Assembly (NCBI GenBank): GCA_964579295.1
Contig: CAZOGK010000004.1
Location: forward strand, 1-64,000
Direction of reading: 5' to 3'
DNA length: 64,000 bases
From: JAAYYY01 sp964579295
GTDB lineage: Bacteria; Chloroflexota; Anaerolineae; Promineifilales; Promineifilaceae
A model generated the notes under the pieces. The model searched no databases. It was not told where the DNA came from and was given only the letters and a program-made list of their open reading frames with translations. Position numbers and translations under genes: made by a program. Shown here in pieces: positions 35,493 to 44,280 of this stretch (position 1 is its first letter; each line of letters opens with the position of its first letter).

Positions 35493-35507
35493 CGAGGCGA
35501 ACCCCAT

Positions 35508-36473
35508 ATGACGCTGCGCACCCGCATGTTCTTGCTCCCGCTCTTCGCCGGCCTGTTTCTGCTCATTGCCTGCAACCGTGAAGGGGTTGCCGGCTTTGCG
35601 CCCGGCGGCGACCGCGTCGCCATTATCCGCGACGAAACCAGCCTCTATACCACTGACGCCAACGGCGGGGACGCAGCGCTCATCAGCCAGTCCCTGGACC
35701 CGGCCTTTGGCGCCACCTTCAGCCCCGACGGCAGTGAGATCCTCTACATGGACACGGCCGCCGGCGGCATCTGCCGCGCCCCGGCGGCAGGGGGCGGCCA
35801 GCCCGTCTGCGCCGCCCTCGATCTGGACGATAGCGCCGGCGGCCTCGTCTCCTTCCTGCCGGATGGAAGCGTGCTCCTGGCCGCGCAGCGGCAGGGTAAC
35901 AACCGCTACCGCATGACGACCTTCGACAGCAACTGGGAGGCGGTGCACGACGAGAACAATATCGAACACTTCTTCGTCACGGCAAACGCCTTTAAGCCCA
36001 AGCGCGGTGAAGAGGGTCGCGAGTGGTATCTGCGCCCTCACGAGGAGAATATCCGCCTGGTGATCACGCGGGGGAGCGTCGCCTATGCCTACACGGTGAC
36101 GGCCAATGGCCTCGCCGGGCCGGACCAACTACCCGTGAACCTGCGGCCCGGTATCCGCCGCGCCTTCGAGGACCGCGACGTGCGCGATAGCACCAGCGGG
36201 CTGCTCGCCCCCGACGGCCAGACTATCGCCGTGCGCACCGGCGACGATGACGAGGGCTACTCCCTTTACGTTCTGGACCTGATGCAGGCCGACGGCGCCC
36301 TGGTCGAGCTGGTCGAAGATGTAGACTTCCGCGTCCAGTTCGTGTTTTCCCCGGACGGCAGCGAAATCGCCTACGAATCAGACGAGGACGGGGGCTCCAT
36401 CTGGCTCGCCAGCGCCGACGGCCGCAACCAGCGCCCCCTGGCCGAGAACGCCTCCCTGCCTGACTGGCGCTAG
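35508..36473 (+). CDS. Lipoprotein with WD40/PD40-like beta-propeller repeats
   Basis: 321 residues. A signal peptide ends in the lipobox LLIAC, with Cys22 as the lipid site. The rest carries TolB-like PD40 repeats: FAPGGDRVAIIRDE, FSPDGSEILYMDT, LAPDGQTIAVRTGD and FSPDGSEIAYESDEDGG. It would be anchored outside the membrane. It begins 15 bp after the receptor kinase, whose C-terminal tail also has one PD40-like motif (WSPNGQRLVVEA), so the two probably act together. No catalytic residues are recognised. Confidence 0.75.
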   Translation: MTLRTRMFLLPLFAGLFLLIACNREGVAGFAPGGDRVAIIRDETSLYTTDANGGDAALISQSLDPAFGATFSPDGSEILYMDTAAGGICRAPAAGGGQPVCAALDLDDSAGGLVSFLPDGSVLLAAQRQGNNRYRMTTFDSNWEAVHDENNIEHFFVTANAFKPKRGEEGREWYLRPHEENIRLVITRGSVAYAYTVTANGLAGPDQLPVNLRPGIRRAFEDRDVRDSTSGLLAPDGQTIAVRTGDDDEGYSLYVLDLMQADGALVELVEDVDFRVQFVFSPDGSEIAYESDEDGGSIWLASADGRNQRPLAENASLPDWR

Positions 36474-36475
36474 GG

Positions 36476-36515
36476 AGTGGATAGGGGGTAGTAATCAGCT
36501 ATCCACTGCCCACTG
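36476..36515. terminator. Hairpin between convergent genes
   Basis: AGTGGATAG (36476-36484) and CTATCCACT (36499-36507) form a 9-bp stem with a 14-nt loop, two bases after the lipoprotein stop. TTTT occurs about 15 nt further on. It is likely to end transcription for one or both converging genes. Confidence 0.5.
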
Positions 36516-36522
36516 CCACCTT

Positions 36523-37881
36523 TTAATAGCGCAGGACAAGCACCAGGTCGTTCACATTCGTGCCGGTGGGGCCGGGCTGGAGGAGTGGGTCGGGAGCGCC
36601 GGCCAGGGAGAGGGCGTGGAAAAAGCCGTAGCTATCGTTGTTGTCCAGCGCGGCGCGTGGCTGCAGGCCAGCCTCGCGGGCGCGCATCGTCGTATAGCCA
36701 GTGATGACTGCGCCGGCCGCGTCGGTGTCGCCATCCTCGCCATCGCTGGCAAAGGACGCCAGCACCACCTTTTCGCAGCCTTCCAGGGCCAGCGCAGCTG
36801 CCAGCGCCAGCTCCAGGTTGCGCCCGCCGCGCCCGTCGCCGCGCACCGTCACCGTCGTCTCGCCGCCAAAGACGAGGCAGGATGAGGGCGGTGCGTCCTT
36901 GGCCAGCGCGGCGATGACACGGGCGGCTTCCCGCGCTTCCCCTTCCAGGTGGCGCGTCAGCGGGCGCGCGTCGAAGCCTAGCCAGCGCGCCTCTTCCGCC
37001 GCCGCTTCCACTGCCGTGCCCACGTCGCCCACGACGATGTTGACCACCTCATGCTCGTCAAAGCGCGAGACCGACGTGGCGTTGTGCCGGTCGGTCAGAT
37101 GGTCGGTAATCACCTGCCAGGTCTCCGGCGCCAGCCGCGCGGCAATGTTGTAGCGGTGCAGCACGCTCAGCGCCGCCCCCGGCGACTGGGGGTTAGGCGC
37201 GGTAGGGCCGCTGCCGATGATGTCAAGCTGGTTGCCCACCACGTCGCTGAGGATCAGGCTGGCGACGGCGGCCGGCGCCGCGGCGCGCGCCAGCCCCCCG
37301 CCCTTGACCGTATCAAGCTGCTTGCGCACGCCATTTAGCTCGTGAATGGTGCAGCCGCTGGCCAGGAGCGCCGCTGTGAGCTGCTGCCACTCGGCCAGCG
37401 TCAGCACCGGCTGCGCTAGCAGCGCCGAGGTGCCGCCGGAGATGAGGCAGAGCACCAGGTCGTCCGGCCGCGTCTCTTCCAGCATCTCCAGAATCGCCTC
37501 TGTCGCCCGCACGCCCGTTTCGTCGGAGACGGGATGGCCGGCCTCAAAGACCGTCACCGGCGCGCCCGTGCTGACGCTCGCCCGGTAGCGGCGTCCCAGC
37601 CCGGCTTCCGCCTGTTTGGTGACAAAAATCGCCTCGGCAAACTCACCTTCCAGTGCCTGCAGCGCCGCCCGGCCCATGGGGATGGCCGCCTTCCCGCTGG
37701 CGATGACGAAAATCCGCCCCTGCCCGATGTCAAAGCGCCATGCCTGCGGCGCCCGCCCCACTTCAAGCTGGTTTCCCTGGCGGCGCAGGTTGGCCTGCAC
37801 CGCCGCGCCCGGCTCGGCGGCGGCCACGGCGGCGGCGACAATCGCCTCGACGTGCTCGCGGTGCTGGCTAAATGAGGGCAT
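36523..37881 (-). CDS. Glycerate kinase, class II (MOFRL family)
   Basis: 452-residue glycerate 2-kinase type protein (GckA/TtuD family), phosphorylating D-glycerate with ATP. Conserved blocks: ASGKAAIPMGRAAL, EAGHPVSDETGVRATEAIL, LCLISGGTSALL, LNGVRKQLDTVKGGGLA, LSDVVGNQLDIIGSGPT. In the C-terminal MOFRL domain are VFGGETTVTVRGDGRGGRNLELALA and ASDGEDGDTDAAGAVITG. It converts glycerate from photorespiration-like, serine or sugar-acid routes to a glycolytic intermediate. It is last in a three-gene minus-strand operon after the RDD and solute-binding genes, 9 bp behind the latter. Confidence 0.9.
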   Translation of the reverse strand: MPSFSQHREHVEAIVAAAVAAAEPGAAVQANLRRQGNQLEVGRAPQAWRFDIGQGRIFVIASGKAAIPMGRAALQALEGEFAEAIFVTKQAEAGLGRRYRASVSTGAPVTVFEAGHPVSDETGVRATEAILEMLEETRPDDLVLCLISGGTSALLAQPVLTLAEWQQLTAALLASGCTIHELNGVRKQLDTVKGGGLARAAAPAAVASLILSDVVGNQLDIIGSGPTAPNPQSPGAALSVLHRYNIAARLAPETWQVITDHLTDRHNATSVSRFDEHEVVNIVVGDVGTAVEAAAEEARWLGFDARPLTRHLEGEAREAARVIAALAKDAPPSSCLVFGGETTVTVRGDGRGGRNLELALAAALALEGCEKVVLASFASDGEDGDTDAAGAVITGYTTMRAREAGLQPRAALDNNDSYGFFHALSLAGAPDPLLQPGPTGTNVNDLVLVLRY

Positions 37882-37890
37882 CGCCTGGCC

Positions 37891-39228
37891 TCACGGGTTG
37901 AGCGCCGCGGCCGCCGCTTCGGCCGCGCTGCTGGCGCTTTGCACGCCGCCGGTCACGCTCTCCGTTGCCGTCCCCAGCGCCGCCAGCAGGGTGGTGTTGG
38001 CGGCGGTCGGGAAGGGGCGCGCGTCGGGCAGCATGCGCGCCAGGAACGCGGCGTGCGCGTCTTCGCCGGGCCAGAGCGCCAGCGCATCGGCGCGCGCCGG
38101 CACCGCATTGGCGGCGTAGCTCCAGGCGGCCAGATGCTCCGGCGCGCACAGCCAGGCCAACAGCTCCATCGCCAGCGCCTGGCGCACCGGGTCGGGCGTG
38201 GTGATGACCCAGAGGAGCGCGTTGGGGCGCAGTGGCAGCGACTCGTCGATGCCCGGCAGCGGCGCGAAGGCATAGCGGCCGGCTGGGTTCTGCTGCTGCC
38301 GGTAGGTCGTGCCGTTGCTGAGGACGAGGTTTGCTGTGCTGTTCTGGAAGATTTGCCACGCCTGGTCCATGCTGCTAGTGACGGCGCTCTCCGGCAGAAT
38401 TCGGCCGCTGTCCATTCCCTGTTCCAGCAGGCCCAGGGCCCGCGTCAGCGGCTCGCTCTGCAGCGCCAGCTGGCCAGCCTCGTTGCGCAGCTCGCCCCCG
38501 GCCGCCAGATAGAGCTGCAGCGTGAGCATCGCCCCATCCTGGCCGACGCCGGGAAAGACGAAGTGCACGTCGTCCTCTCCCGCCAGCAGGCCCGGCCAGT
38601 TGTTGGGCAGGGTGCGCGTAATCGTCGCCGTATCGAAGACGAGATGCTGCAGCTGGGTGAGGGCATAGGCATAGCCATAGCTTTCCTCCTCTACTTGGCC
38701 CAGCGTCTGCGCCGCCGGGTAGAGGGCGGCCGGCATCTCGGGCGGAAGCAGGGGGCCGAGCGGGTAGACCAGCCCCTCGGCCACGGCGTCTGGGAGCTGG
38801 GTCGCCGGCAGCAGCAGCAGGTCAGGCAGAATGTCCGGCGCCACATTACGCCCGCTGCGCAGGTAGCTAAGCGCCCCGCCCTGGCCGGTCGTCGCCTTCA
38901 CTTCCACGCGCACTGTCACGTCCGCGTGCGCCTCGTCAAAAGCGGCAAGCTGCTCCGCCAGCACATCGCTGCCCGGCTGCTCGCTGCCCGGCACAAGCTC
39001 CGGCCGGGTCCACACGGTGAGCGTGATCGCTTCCTGGGTGGGGGCCGGCGTCACGGCGACGGTCGCCGGCCCGGCTGGCGTTTCTGCTTGGGTAGGAACC
39101 GGCGCCGCCGTCACCGTCGCCGGCGTCGCCGCTGGCGTCTCGCCCGCGCTTGACTCGCAGGCGACCAGCAGGATAAGCGCGACGAGCAGCGCTAGTAAAG
39201 AGGCCGGGATGGCGGCGCGAATCCTCAT
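37891..39228 (-). CDS. Extracellular solute-binding lipoprotein (family 1-like), orphan
   Basis: 445 residues. The signal peptide ends in the lipobox LILLVAC (Cys24), followed by a Pro/Thr/Ala linker to about residue 65. The bi-lobed binding-protein fold begins with ITLTVWTRPE and includes LAAFDEAHADVTVRVEV and PDLLLLPATQLPDAVAEGLVYPL, typical of sugar-binding proteins of ABC importers. No permease or ATPase gene is nearby. It may serve a distant transporter or act as a sensor. Its ATG overlaps the RDD gene stop (ATGA), and glycerate kinase follows, hinting at uptake or sensing of a sugar acid; this is inference only. Confidence 0.85.
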   Translation of the reverse strand: MRIRAAIPASLLALLVALILLVACESSAGETPAATPATVTAAPVPTQAETPAGPATVAVTPAPTQEAITLTVWTRPELVPGSEQPGSDVLAEQLAAFDEAHADVTVRVEVKATTGQGGALSYLRSGRNVAPDILPDLLLLPATQLPDAVAEGLVYPLGPLLPPEMPAALYPAAQTLGQVEEESYGYAYALTQLQHLVFDTATITRTLPNNWPGLLAGEDDVHFVFPGVGQDGAMLTLQLYLAAGGELRNEAGQLALQSEPLTRALGLLEQGMDSGRILPESAVTSSMDQAWQIFQNSTANLVLSNGTTYRQQQNPAGRYAFAPLPGIDESLPLRPNALLWVITTPDPVRQALAMELLAWLCAPEHLAAWSYAANAVPARADALALWPGEDAHAAFLARMLPDARPFPTAANTTLLAALGTATESVTGGVQSASSAAEAAAAALNP

Positions 39229-40007
39229 GGGCGCACTCGCCGATGGGCGGCCACGGCGCGCAGGAGGTCGATAGCTGTAAAGCTCAGCCGCTGCTCCGGC
39301 GGCACCTGCATCCGCGCCAGCAGGTTGCCGGCCAGCTCCTGAGCCAGCAGCTCGCGGTTGGCAAAGGCCCCCTGCCGCTGCAGAAAGCTATCGGCCAGGG
39401 CTACGTCGCCAGGCTGCAGCCGTTCCAGCGGCAGCTCGGCCAGCGGTCCTGCTGGCGGCGCGGCCGCCGCCGGCAAGGCCGCAGCCAGGCTCTCCAGGGT
39501 GACGACGCCGCGGTCGTAGACGACGAGCGTGCTGGCTGCCAGGTCGCCCAGCCGCTGCGTGCGGCGGCTGATGAACATGGAGATGACGCCGATGCCGTAA
39601 TAGAGCGGCAGAAAATCGACGAAACGAATCAGGTTGCGCACCAGCGATTCTACGGCGCCAATCGGGCTGCCGTCGTTGCGAATGACGCGCAGACCCACCA
39701 GCCGCTTGCCCGGCGACTGGCCGTTCCAGAACATCTCAAAGAAGATGTAGTAGCCCCAGAGCACGCCGAAGCTGACCAGCCCCAGGGCGGCAATGAACCA
39801 GACCGCCGCCTGGCTGCTGCTGCTCTCCAGGGTGCCGGCGGCGCCGGCAACGACGAACAGGACGAAATTGGCGAGCGCCAGGAGCAGGACAATGAGCAGC
39901 GTATCGACGATGGCCGCCAGGAAGCGGGAGCCGATGCCCGCCACCTCGTAGCCGAAGACGACGTTTTCCGGGGTGTGGATGTCGAGAAATTCTTCTGCAG
40001 TGGACAC
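39225..40007 (-). CDS. RDD-family membrane protein
   Basis: 260 residues. The RDD domain spans about 20-150, with GYEVAGIGSRFLAAIVDTLLIVLLL, the family's Arg and Asp positions, and FWNGQSPGKRLVGLRVIRNDG; three or four membrane segments. A soluble C-terminal tail (about 175-260, Ala/Leu/Gln-rich) is extra. The start is GTG 40007, with AAGAGG about 6 nt upstream; the longer reading has no ribosome site. RDD genes commonly sit beside spoIIM, here transcribed divergently 170 bp away. The function of RDD proteins is mostly unknown; some affect ion exchange. Confidence 0.85.
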   Translation of the reverse strand: MSTAEEFLDIHTPENVVFGYEVAGIGSRFLAAIVDTLLIVLLLALANFVLFVVAGAAGTLESSSSQAAVWFIAALGLVSFGVLWGYYIFFEMFWNGQSPGKRLVGLRVIRNDGSPIGAVESLVRNLIRFVDFLPLYYGIGVISMFISRRTQRLGDLAASTLVVYDRGVVTLESLAAALPAAAAPPAGPLAELPLERLQPGDVALADSFLQRQGAFANRELLAQELAGNLLARMQVPPEQRLSFTAIDLLRAVAAHRRVRP

Positions 40008-40164
40008 AGCGCCTCTTCTTCCGCTGAGCGGCGCTGCCAGAGCGCCGGCTACCATACAGCTAGATTTGATTGTAACAAGGCGGCCGGGGGGACACAAACG
40101 AGGAAGGGGCGCCGGCCGCTGGCCGATTGCTTCGCAACTGACTGCCGCCGCCGCCGCTATCCGC

Positions 40165-40170
40165 TATAAT
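40165..40170 (+). promoter_or_regulatory. -10 box of spoIIM-like gene, leaderless type
   Basis: A perfect TATAAT ends 7 nt before the ATG at 40178 and even contains part of an upstream in-frame ATG (40169), which therefore cannot be in the mRNA. No ribosome site is present. The rest of the 170-bp gap with the RDD gene shows no gene. Confidence 0.65.
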
Positions 40171-40177
40171 GCGCGCC

Positions 40178-41155
40178 ATGAACGCCGAGCGCTTCACCGA
40201 AACGCGGCGGGCCGACTGGCAGGCGCTGAGCCTGCTGCTCGACCGCGGCCAGAATAGCCCGCAGGCGCTGTTGCCGGCCGATGTCCTGGAGCTGAGCCGG
40301 CTCTACCGCGCGGCGACCGCCGACCTGGCGCTGGCGCAGCGCGATTTCCCCCGGCACCAGGTGACGCGCTACCTGAACCAGCTTGTGGCGCGCGGTCACG
40401 CCATCGTCTACCAGGGCGAGCCCCTTGCCTGGCAGCGGCTGCGCCGCTTTGCCACGGCCGGCTTTCCGCGCGCCGTGCGCCAGACTGGCCCCTTCATCCT
40501 CACCGCGGCCCTGCTCTTCATCCTGCCGGCGCTGCTGGCCGGGCTGCTCACCAACTGGAACCCCGAAGCGGCGCAATGGCTGCTGCCGCCGCAGGTGCAG
40601 CAGCTCATCCCACAGATTGAAGAGCAGCAGCTATGGACCGATATTGCCGTGGAGGAGCGCCCTTACGCCAGCGGCTTCATCATGCGCAACAATATCCAGG
40701 TCACCTTCCTCGCCTTTAGCGGCGGCATGCTTGCCGGTCTGCTTACTGTCTACATCATGGTCCTGAACGGCTTGCTGCTGGGCGGCCTGACCGGGCTAAC
40801 CGCCCATCACGGCGTCGGCTTCGAGCTGTGGACCTTTGTCATTGGCCACGGCGTGGTCGAGCTGACCGTCATCTTCATCGCCGGGGGCGCCGGGCTGGCC
40901 CTTGGTTGGGCCATCCTGCACCCCGGCCTGCTGCGCCGCCGCGATGCGCTGGCGCTGGCCGCCCGCCGCGCCGTGCTGCTCATCGTCGGCTGCGCGCCGC
41001 TGCTGGTGCTCGCCGGCGCCATTGAGGGCTTTATCAGCCCCAACGAGTCGCTGCCCTGGCCCGTCAAGTGGGCCGTCGGGCTGGGCGCCGGGGCCCTGCT
41101 CTATGCCTATCTGCTGCTCGCCGGGCGGCAAAGCCCGGAAACTGGCTCCTCATAG
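40178..41155 (+). CDS. SpoIIM/DUF95-family membrane protein
   Basis: 325 residues. A cytoplasmic helical N-terminus (about 1-95) has RADWQALSLLLDR and ELSRLYRAATADLALAQRDFP, the family signature. About five or six membrane segments follow, with GFIMRNNIQVTFLAFSGGMLAGLLT and GFELWTFVIGHGVVELTVIFIAGGAGLALG, the SpoIIM core. Outside spore-formers this family accompanies RDD, MoxR and DUF58 genes. The first ATG of the frame lies inside the -10 box, so the second is taken. Confidence 0.88.
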   Translation: MNAERFTETRRADWQALSLLLDRGQNSPQALLPADVLELSRLYRAATADLALAQRDFPRHQVTRYLNQLVARGHAIVYQGEPLAWQRLRRFATAGFPRAVRQTGPFILTAALLFILPALLAGLLTNWNPEAAQWLLPPQVQQLIPQIEEQQLWTDIAVEERPYASGFIMRNNIQVTFLAFSGGMLAGLLTVYIMVLNGLLLGGLTGLTAHHGVGFELWTFVIGHGVVELTVIFIAGGAGLALGWAILHPGLLRRRDALALAARRAVLLIVGCAPLLVLAGAIEGFISPNESLPWPVKWAVGLGAGALLYAYLLLAGRQSPETGSS

Positions 41156-41166
41156 GAGACGAAGCC

Positions 41167-41889
41167 GTGGAAAACCTGGAGGTTTTTGACCTGGGGCGCA
41201 TGTTCTTTGGCGACGCGCCGCCGCTCTTTCTCCTGGAGATTGTCGTACGTACCGCGCTCATGTACGGCTACGCCCTGCTCATGCTGCGCCTGATGGGCCG
41301 GCGCAGCATGGGTCAGCTCTCCGCCTTCGACTTCGCCATTGTCATCGCCCTCGGCTCGGCCGTCGGCGACCCCATGTTCTACCCGGAAGTGCCCCTCATT
41401 CACGGCATGGTCGTCATCACCGTCATCGTTGCCATGGAGCGCGGGCTGGCCGAGCTGGTGCAGCGTTCGGAGAAGGCCGACACGGTCATCTCCGGAAAAC
41501 CCGTGCTCCTCGTCGAAGATGGGCGCCTCGTTCCCAGCGACGACCGGGAGAACTCCCTCTCGCGCGAGGAGTTGTTTAGCATCCTGCGTGAGCATGAAGT
41601 CCAGCAGCTCGGCAAAGTGCGCCGCGCCTATCTGGAAGCAACCGGCAAAGTCAGCGTTTTTCTCTTTGACGATGGAGACGAGCAGCCGGGTCTGGCGATT
41701 CTGCCCCCGTGGGAGCTGGAAGCGCCGCAGACCCATGAGGCGCGCGAGCTAGTGCCCGCCGGCGGCGACTACGCCTGCTACAACTGCGGCACGGTGCTGC
41801 GCGTTGCCCCGCGCCAGACTCTGACCCCCTGCCCCCACTGTGAAGGCGAGCGCTGGACGCGGGCAGTGATGGATCCACTGGACGACTGA
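41167..41889 (+). CDS. DUF421 (YetF/YcaP-like) membrane protein with C-terminal zinc ribbon
   Basis: 240 residues. About two or three N-terminal membrane helices (LEIVVRTALMYGYALLMLRLMGRRSMGQ, then DFAIVIALGSAVGDPM) are followed by the DUF421 cytoplasmic domain (GKPVLLVEDGRLVPSD, LSREELFSILREHEVQQLGKVRRAYLEATGKVSVF). Most relatives stop there. Here a Cys4 ribbon is appended: CYNCG near 206 and CPHCE near 224. The start is GTG 41167, with AGGAG overlapping the spoIIM stop 8 nt upstream. It is coexpressed with spoIIM. Function unknown. Confidence 0.82.
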   Translation: MENLEVFDLGRMFFGDAPPLFLLEIVVRTALMYGYALLMLRLMGRRSMGQLSAFDFAIVIALGSAVGDPMFYPEVPLIHGMVVITVIVAMERGLAELVQRSEKADTVISGKPVLLVEDGRLVPSDDRENSLSREELFSILREHEVQQLGKVRRAYLEATGKVSVFLFDDGDEQPGLAILPPWELEAPQTHEARELVPAGGDYACYNCGTVLRVAPRQTLTPCPHCEGERWTRAVMDPLDD

Positions 41890-41931
41890 CCCCTTCACCA
41901 TGTTAGGTCAGATTGCCAACCTGGCGGCTCT

Positions 41932-43257
41932 CTACAGCCGCAGCCGCTGCTTCAGCGAGAGATAACGGTCAATCACCGCCAGCGAGAGCTGGTTGGCCGG
42001 CACATCCAGCGTCAGCACCCCCTGCCGCTCCAGCGACTCCAGCGTAATGCGCCGCTCGCGCAGGAGCTGGCCCGCCGCCGCCCGCTGGTAGACCGCCTGC
42101 GAGTCGGCCGGCGTCTGCTGCGCGGCGGCGTGGATGTCCGGGTCGCTGATGGTGACGACGAGCGGGAGGCTGTTGCGCGCCAGGAGAGCGGTGTGGCTGA
42201 GCAGCGCCTGTAGTCCTGCGCCGCTGCTCAGGTCGGTGAAGATGACGATGAGGGCGCGCTTGCGCTGCTGCAGCGCCAGATAGCTGAGCGCGCGCTGGTA
42301 ATCCGGCTCCACCGGCTCGGCCTCCACCCCGTAGAGCAGCTCCAGCATGCGGTAAAACTGGCCGCGGCCGGCATGGGGGCGCAGGTATTGGCCCACCTCG
42401 TCGGCGAAGGTCAGCATGCCCACCTTATCGCCGAGGCCGGTGGCGACGTAGGTCAGCAGCAGCACCGCATTGACGGCGTAATCCAGCTTGGCGATGTCGG
42501 CGACCGGGCTCTGCATCATGCGGCCGGTGTCCAGCGCCGTCACAATCTGCTGGCTGCGCTCCGTCTGGTATTCGACGGTAATTGGGCGATGGCGGCGGGC
42601 AGTCGCCTTCCAGTTAATGCGCCGGTATTCGTCGTCCGGCCGGTATTCACGCAGCCGCTCGAACTCGGTGCCCTGTCCCGGCAGGCGCGCGTTGCGCAGG
42701 CCCAGCTCCTGCAGCCGGTTCTGGCGCAGCATCAGGTCATAGCGGCGCACGTCCAGCAGGTTGGGGTAGACGCGCACCGGGCCGGCCATCGCCTGCTCTC
42801 CCTGACGCACGACGAGGCCCAGCGGTCCCTGCCAGCGCAGGTTAAGGTCGCCAAAGGCATAATCGCCGCGCCGCAGCGGGCGCACGTGGTAACTGTCGCT
42901 CCACGCCCCCTGCGCCGGCAGCTCGCCGCGCAGGATACGCTTGTCGATGATAAACGCCTCCGGCGGCTCGTCGCGCACCCAGAGCGGCGTGGGCGCCGTC
43001 GCGGGCCGCGCGCCCGGCCGCCGCGCCACCTGCAGGTGGACGGGATTCTCCGCGCCGAGGCTGAGCCGGCTGTCATGGCTGCGCGCTGCTTCAAACTGGC
43101 TCACTGGCCCCGCCAGCCGCCAATCGACGGCGACCAGCGCCAGGGCCAGCAAGACGTAGCCGCCGGCAACCCATTCCAGGGCCGGCGCCCAGACGGCCAG
43201 CGCCAGGAAGGGGGCCGCCAGCAGCAGCAGCAAGAGGGCGCGCCGGGTGAGCAGCAT
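41932..43257 (-). CDS. DUF58-family protein (MoxR-associated, vWA-like)
   Basis: 441 residues. Two N-terminal membrane helices (about 5-45) and a long soluble part with the DUF58 hallmark GTEFERLREYRPDDEYRRINWKATAR near 195-220. A von Willebrand A-like region follows (IVTALDTGRMM, LIVIFTDLSSGAG). DUF58 proteins pair with MoxR ATPases, probably as their membrane-linked substrates or metal-dependent adaptors. It lies 7 bp after moxR, with no ribosome site of its own, and ends the five-gene minus-strand operon. Confidence 0.9.
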   Translation of the reverse strand: MLLTRRALLLLLLAAPFLALAVWAPALEWVAGGYVLLALALVAVDWRLAGPVSQFEAARSHDSRLSLGAENPVHLQVARRPGARPATAPTPLWVRDEPPEAFIIDKRILRGELPAQGAWSDSYHVRPLRRGDYAFGDLNLRWQGPLGLVVRQGEQAMAGPVRVYPNLLDVRRYDLMLRQNRLQELGLRNARLPGQGTEFERLREYRPDDEYRRINWKATARRHRPITVEYQTERSQQIVTALDTGRMMQSPVADIAKLDYAVNAVLLLTYVATGLGDKVGMLTFADEVGQYLRPHAGRGQFYRMLELLYGVEAEPVEPDYQRALSYLALQQRKRALIVIFTDLSSGAGLQALLSHTALLARNSLPLVVTISDPDIHAAAQQTPADSQAVYQRAAAGQLLRERRITLESLERQGVLTLDVPANQLSLAVIDRYLSLKQRLRL

Positions 43258-43264
43258 GGCGCCG

Positions 43265-44221
43265 TTAGCGCGGCACCTCCACCTGGGCCAGCAGGCGCTG
43301 GACCACGGCGTCGGCGTCCAGCCCCTCGATTTCGGCTTCGGGCTTGAGCAGCAGCCGGTGACGATAGACGGCGGGCGTCACAACCTTCACGTCGTCGGGC
43401 ACCACGTAGCCGCGTCCCTGCAGCGCCGCGTAGCTCTTGGCGGAGAGCAGCACGCCGGTGGCGGCGCGAGCGCTGGCGCCCAGCACCAGGTCGGGCGAGC
43501 GGCGGCTGGCTTCGGCCAGGCGCGCTATATACTCTAGGATGCCGTCCTCGACGATGACCTTATTGATGGCCTGCCGTGCGTCGACCACGGCGGCAGCAGG
43601 CAGCAGCGCCTCCAGCCCCGACTCGGCCAGCCGGTGCGGGTCGAAGCCGTGGTGAAAGCGCCGCAGCACCTCGACCTCTACCTCCAGCGGGGAGTAGGGC
43701 ACCAGCACCTTAAAGAGAAAACGGTCGAGCTGCGCTTCCGGCAGCGGGTATGTCCCTTCGTACTCGATGGGGTTCTGCGTGGCGATGACCATGAAGGGCG
43801 GACCCAGGGGATAGGCCTCGCCTTCCAGGTTGATCTGCCGCTCTTCCATCGCTTCCAGCAGGGCCGACTGTGTTTTGGCCGGCGCCCGGTTAATCTCGTC
43901 CGCCAGCAAGATCTGCGTGAAGATTGGACCCTTCTTCAGGTAGAACTGCCCGGTATTGATGTCAAAGACGCTCGTCCCCAGGATATCGGAAGGCATCAGG
44001 TCCGGGGTAAATTGAATGCGGCTGAAGCCGGCCTGGATGAGATGGGCCAGTGTCTTTGCCATCAGCGTCTTGGCCGTGCCCGGCACGCCTTCCAGCAGCA
44101 CGTGGCCGCCGGTAAAGAGCGCCACAACGAGCAGCTCGAATGGCTCCTCCAGCCCGACCAGCACTTTATCGGCTTCGCGGCGCAGATCCTGATAGAGTTG
44201 CTGCAGGTCCCCTGGTTCCAT
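43265..44221 (-). CDS. MoxR-family AAA+ ATPase
   Basis: 318 residues. Walker A is GVPGTAKT (45-52), Walker B and beyond ILLADEINRAPAKTQSALLEAMEE, sensor ATQNPIEYEGTYPLPEAQLDRFLFK. The C-terminal lid has VLGASARAATGVLLSAKSYAALQGRGYVVPDDV. MoxR ATPases act as chaperones that insert metals or remodel vWA-domain partners, here most likely the DUF58 protein. The start is ATG 44221, because AAGGAG lies 6 nt before it; an in-frame ATG 21 bases earlier has no ribosome site. A palindromic element separates it from the upstream DUF4350 gene. Confidence 0.93.
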   Translation of the reverse strand: MEPGDLQQLYQDLRREADKVLVGLEEPFELLVVALFTGGHVLLEGVPGTAKTLMAKTLAHLIQAGFSRIQFTPDLMPSDILGTSVFDINTGQFYLKKGPIFTQILLADEINRAPAKTQSALLEAMEERQINLEGEAYPLGPPFMVIATQNPIEYEGTYPLPEAQLDRFLFKVLVPYSPLEVEVEVLRRFHHGFDPHRLAESGLEALLPAAAVVDARQAINKVIVEDGILEYIARLAEASRRSPDLVLGASARAATGVLLSAKSYAALQGRGYVVPDDVKVVTPAVYRHRLLLKPEAEIEGLDADAVVQRLLAQVEVPR

Positions 44222-44280
44222 CTCGTTCTCCTTGGCTGACAAATAACTATACTCGACAACTCGGCAACAGACCGCCGTGG

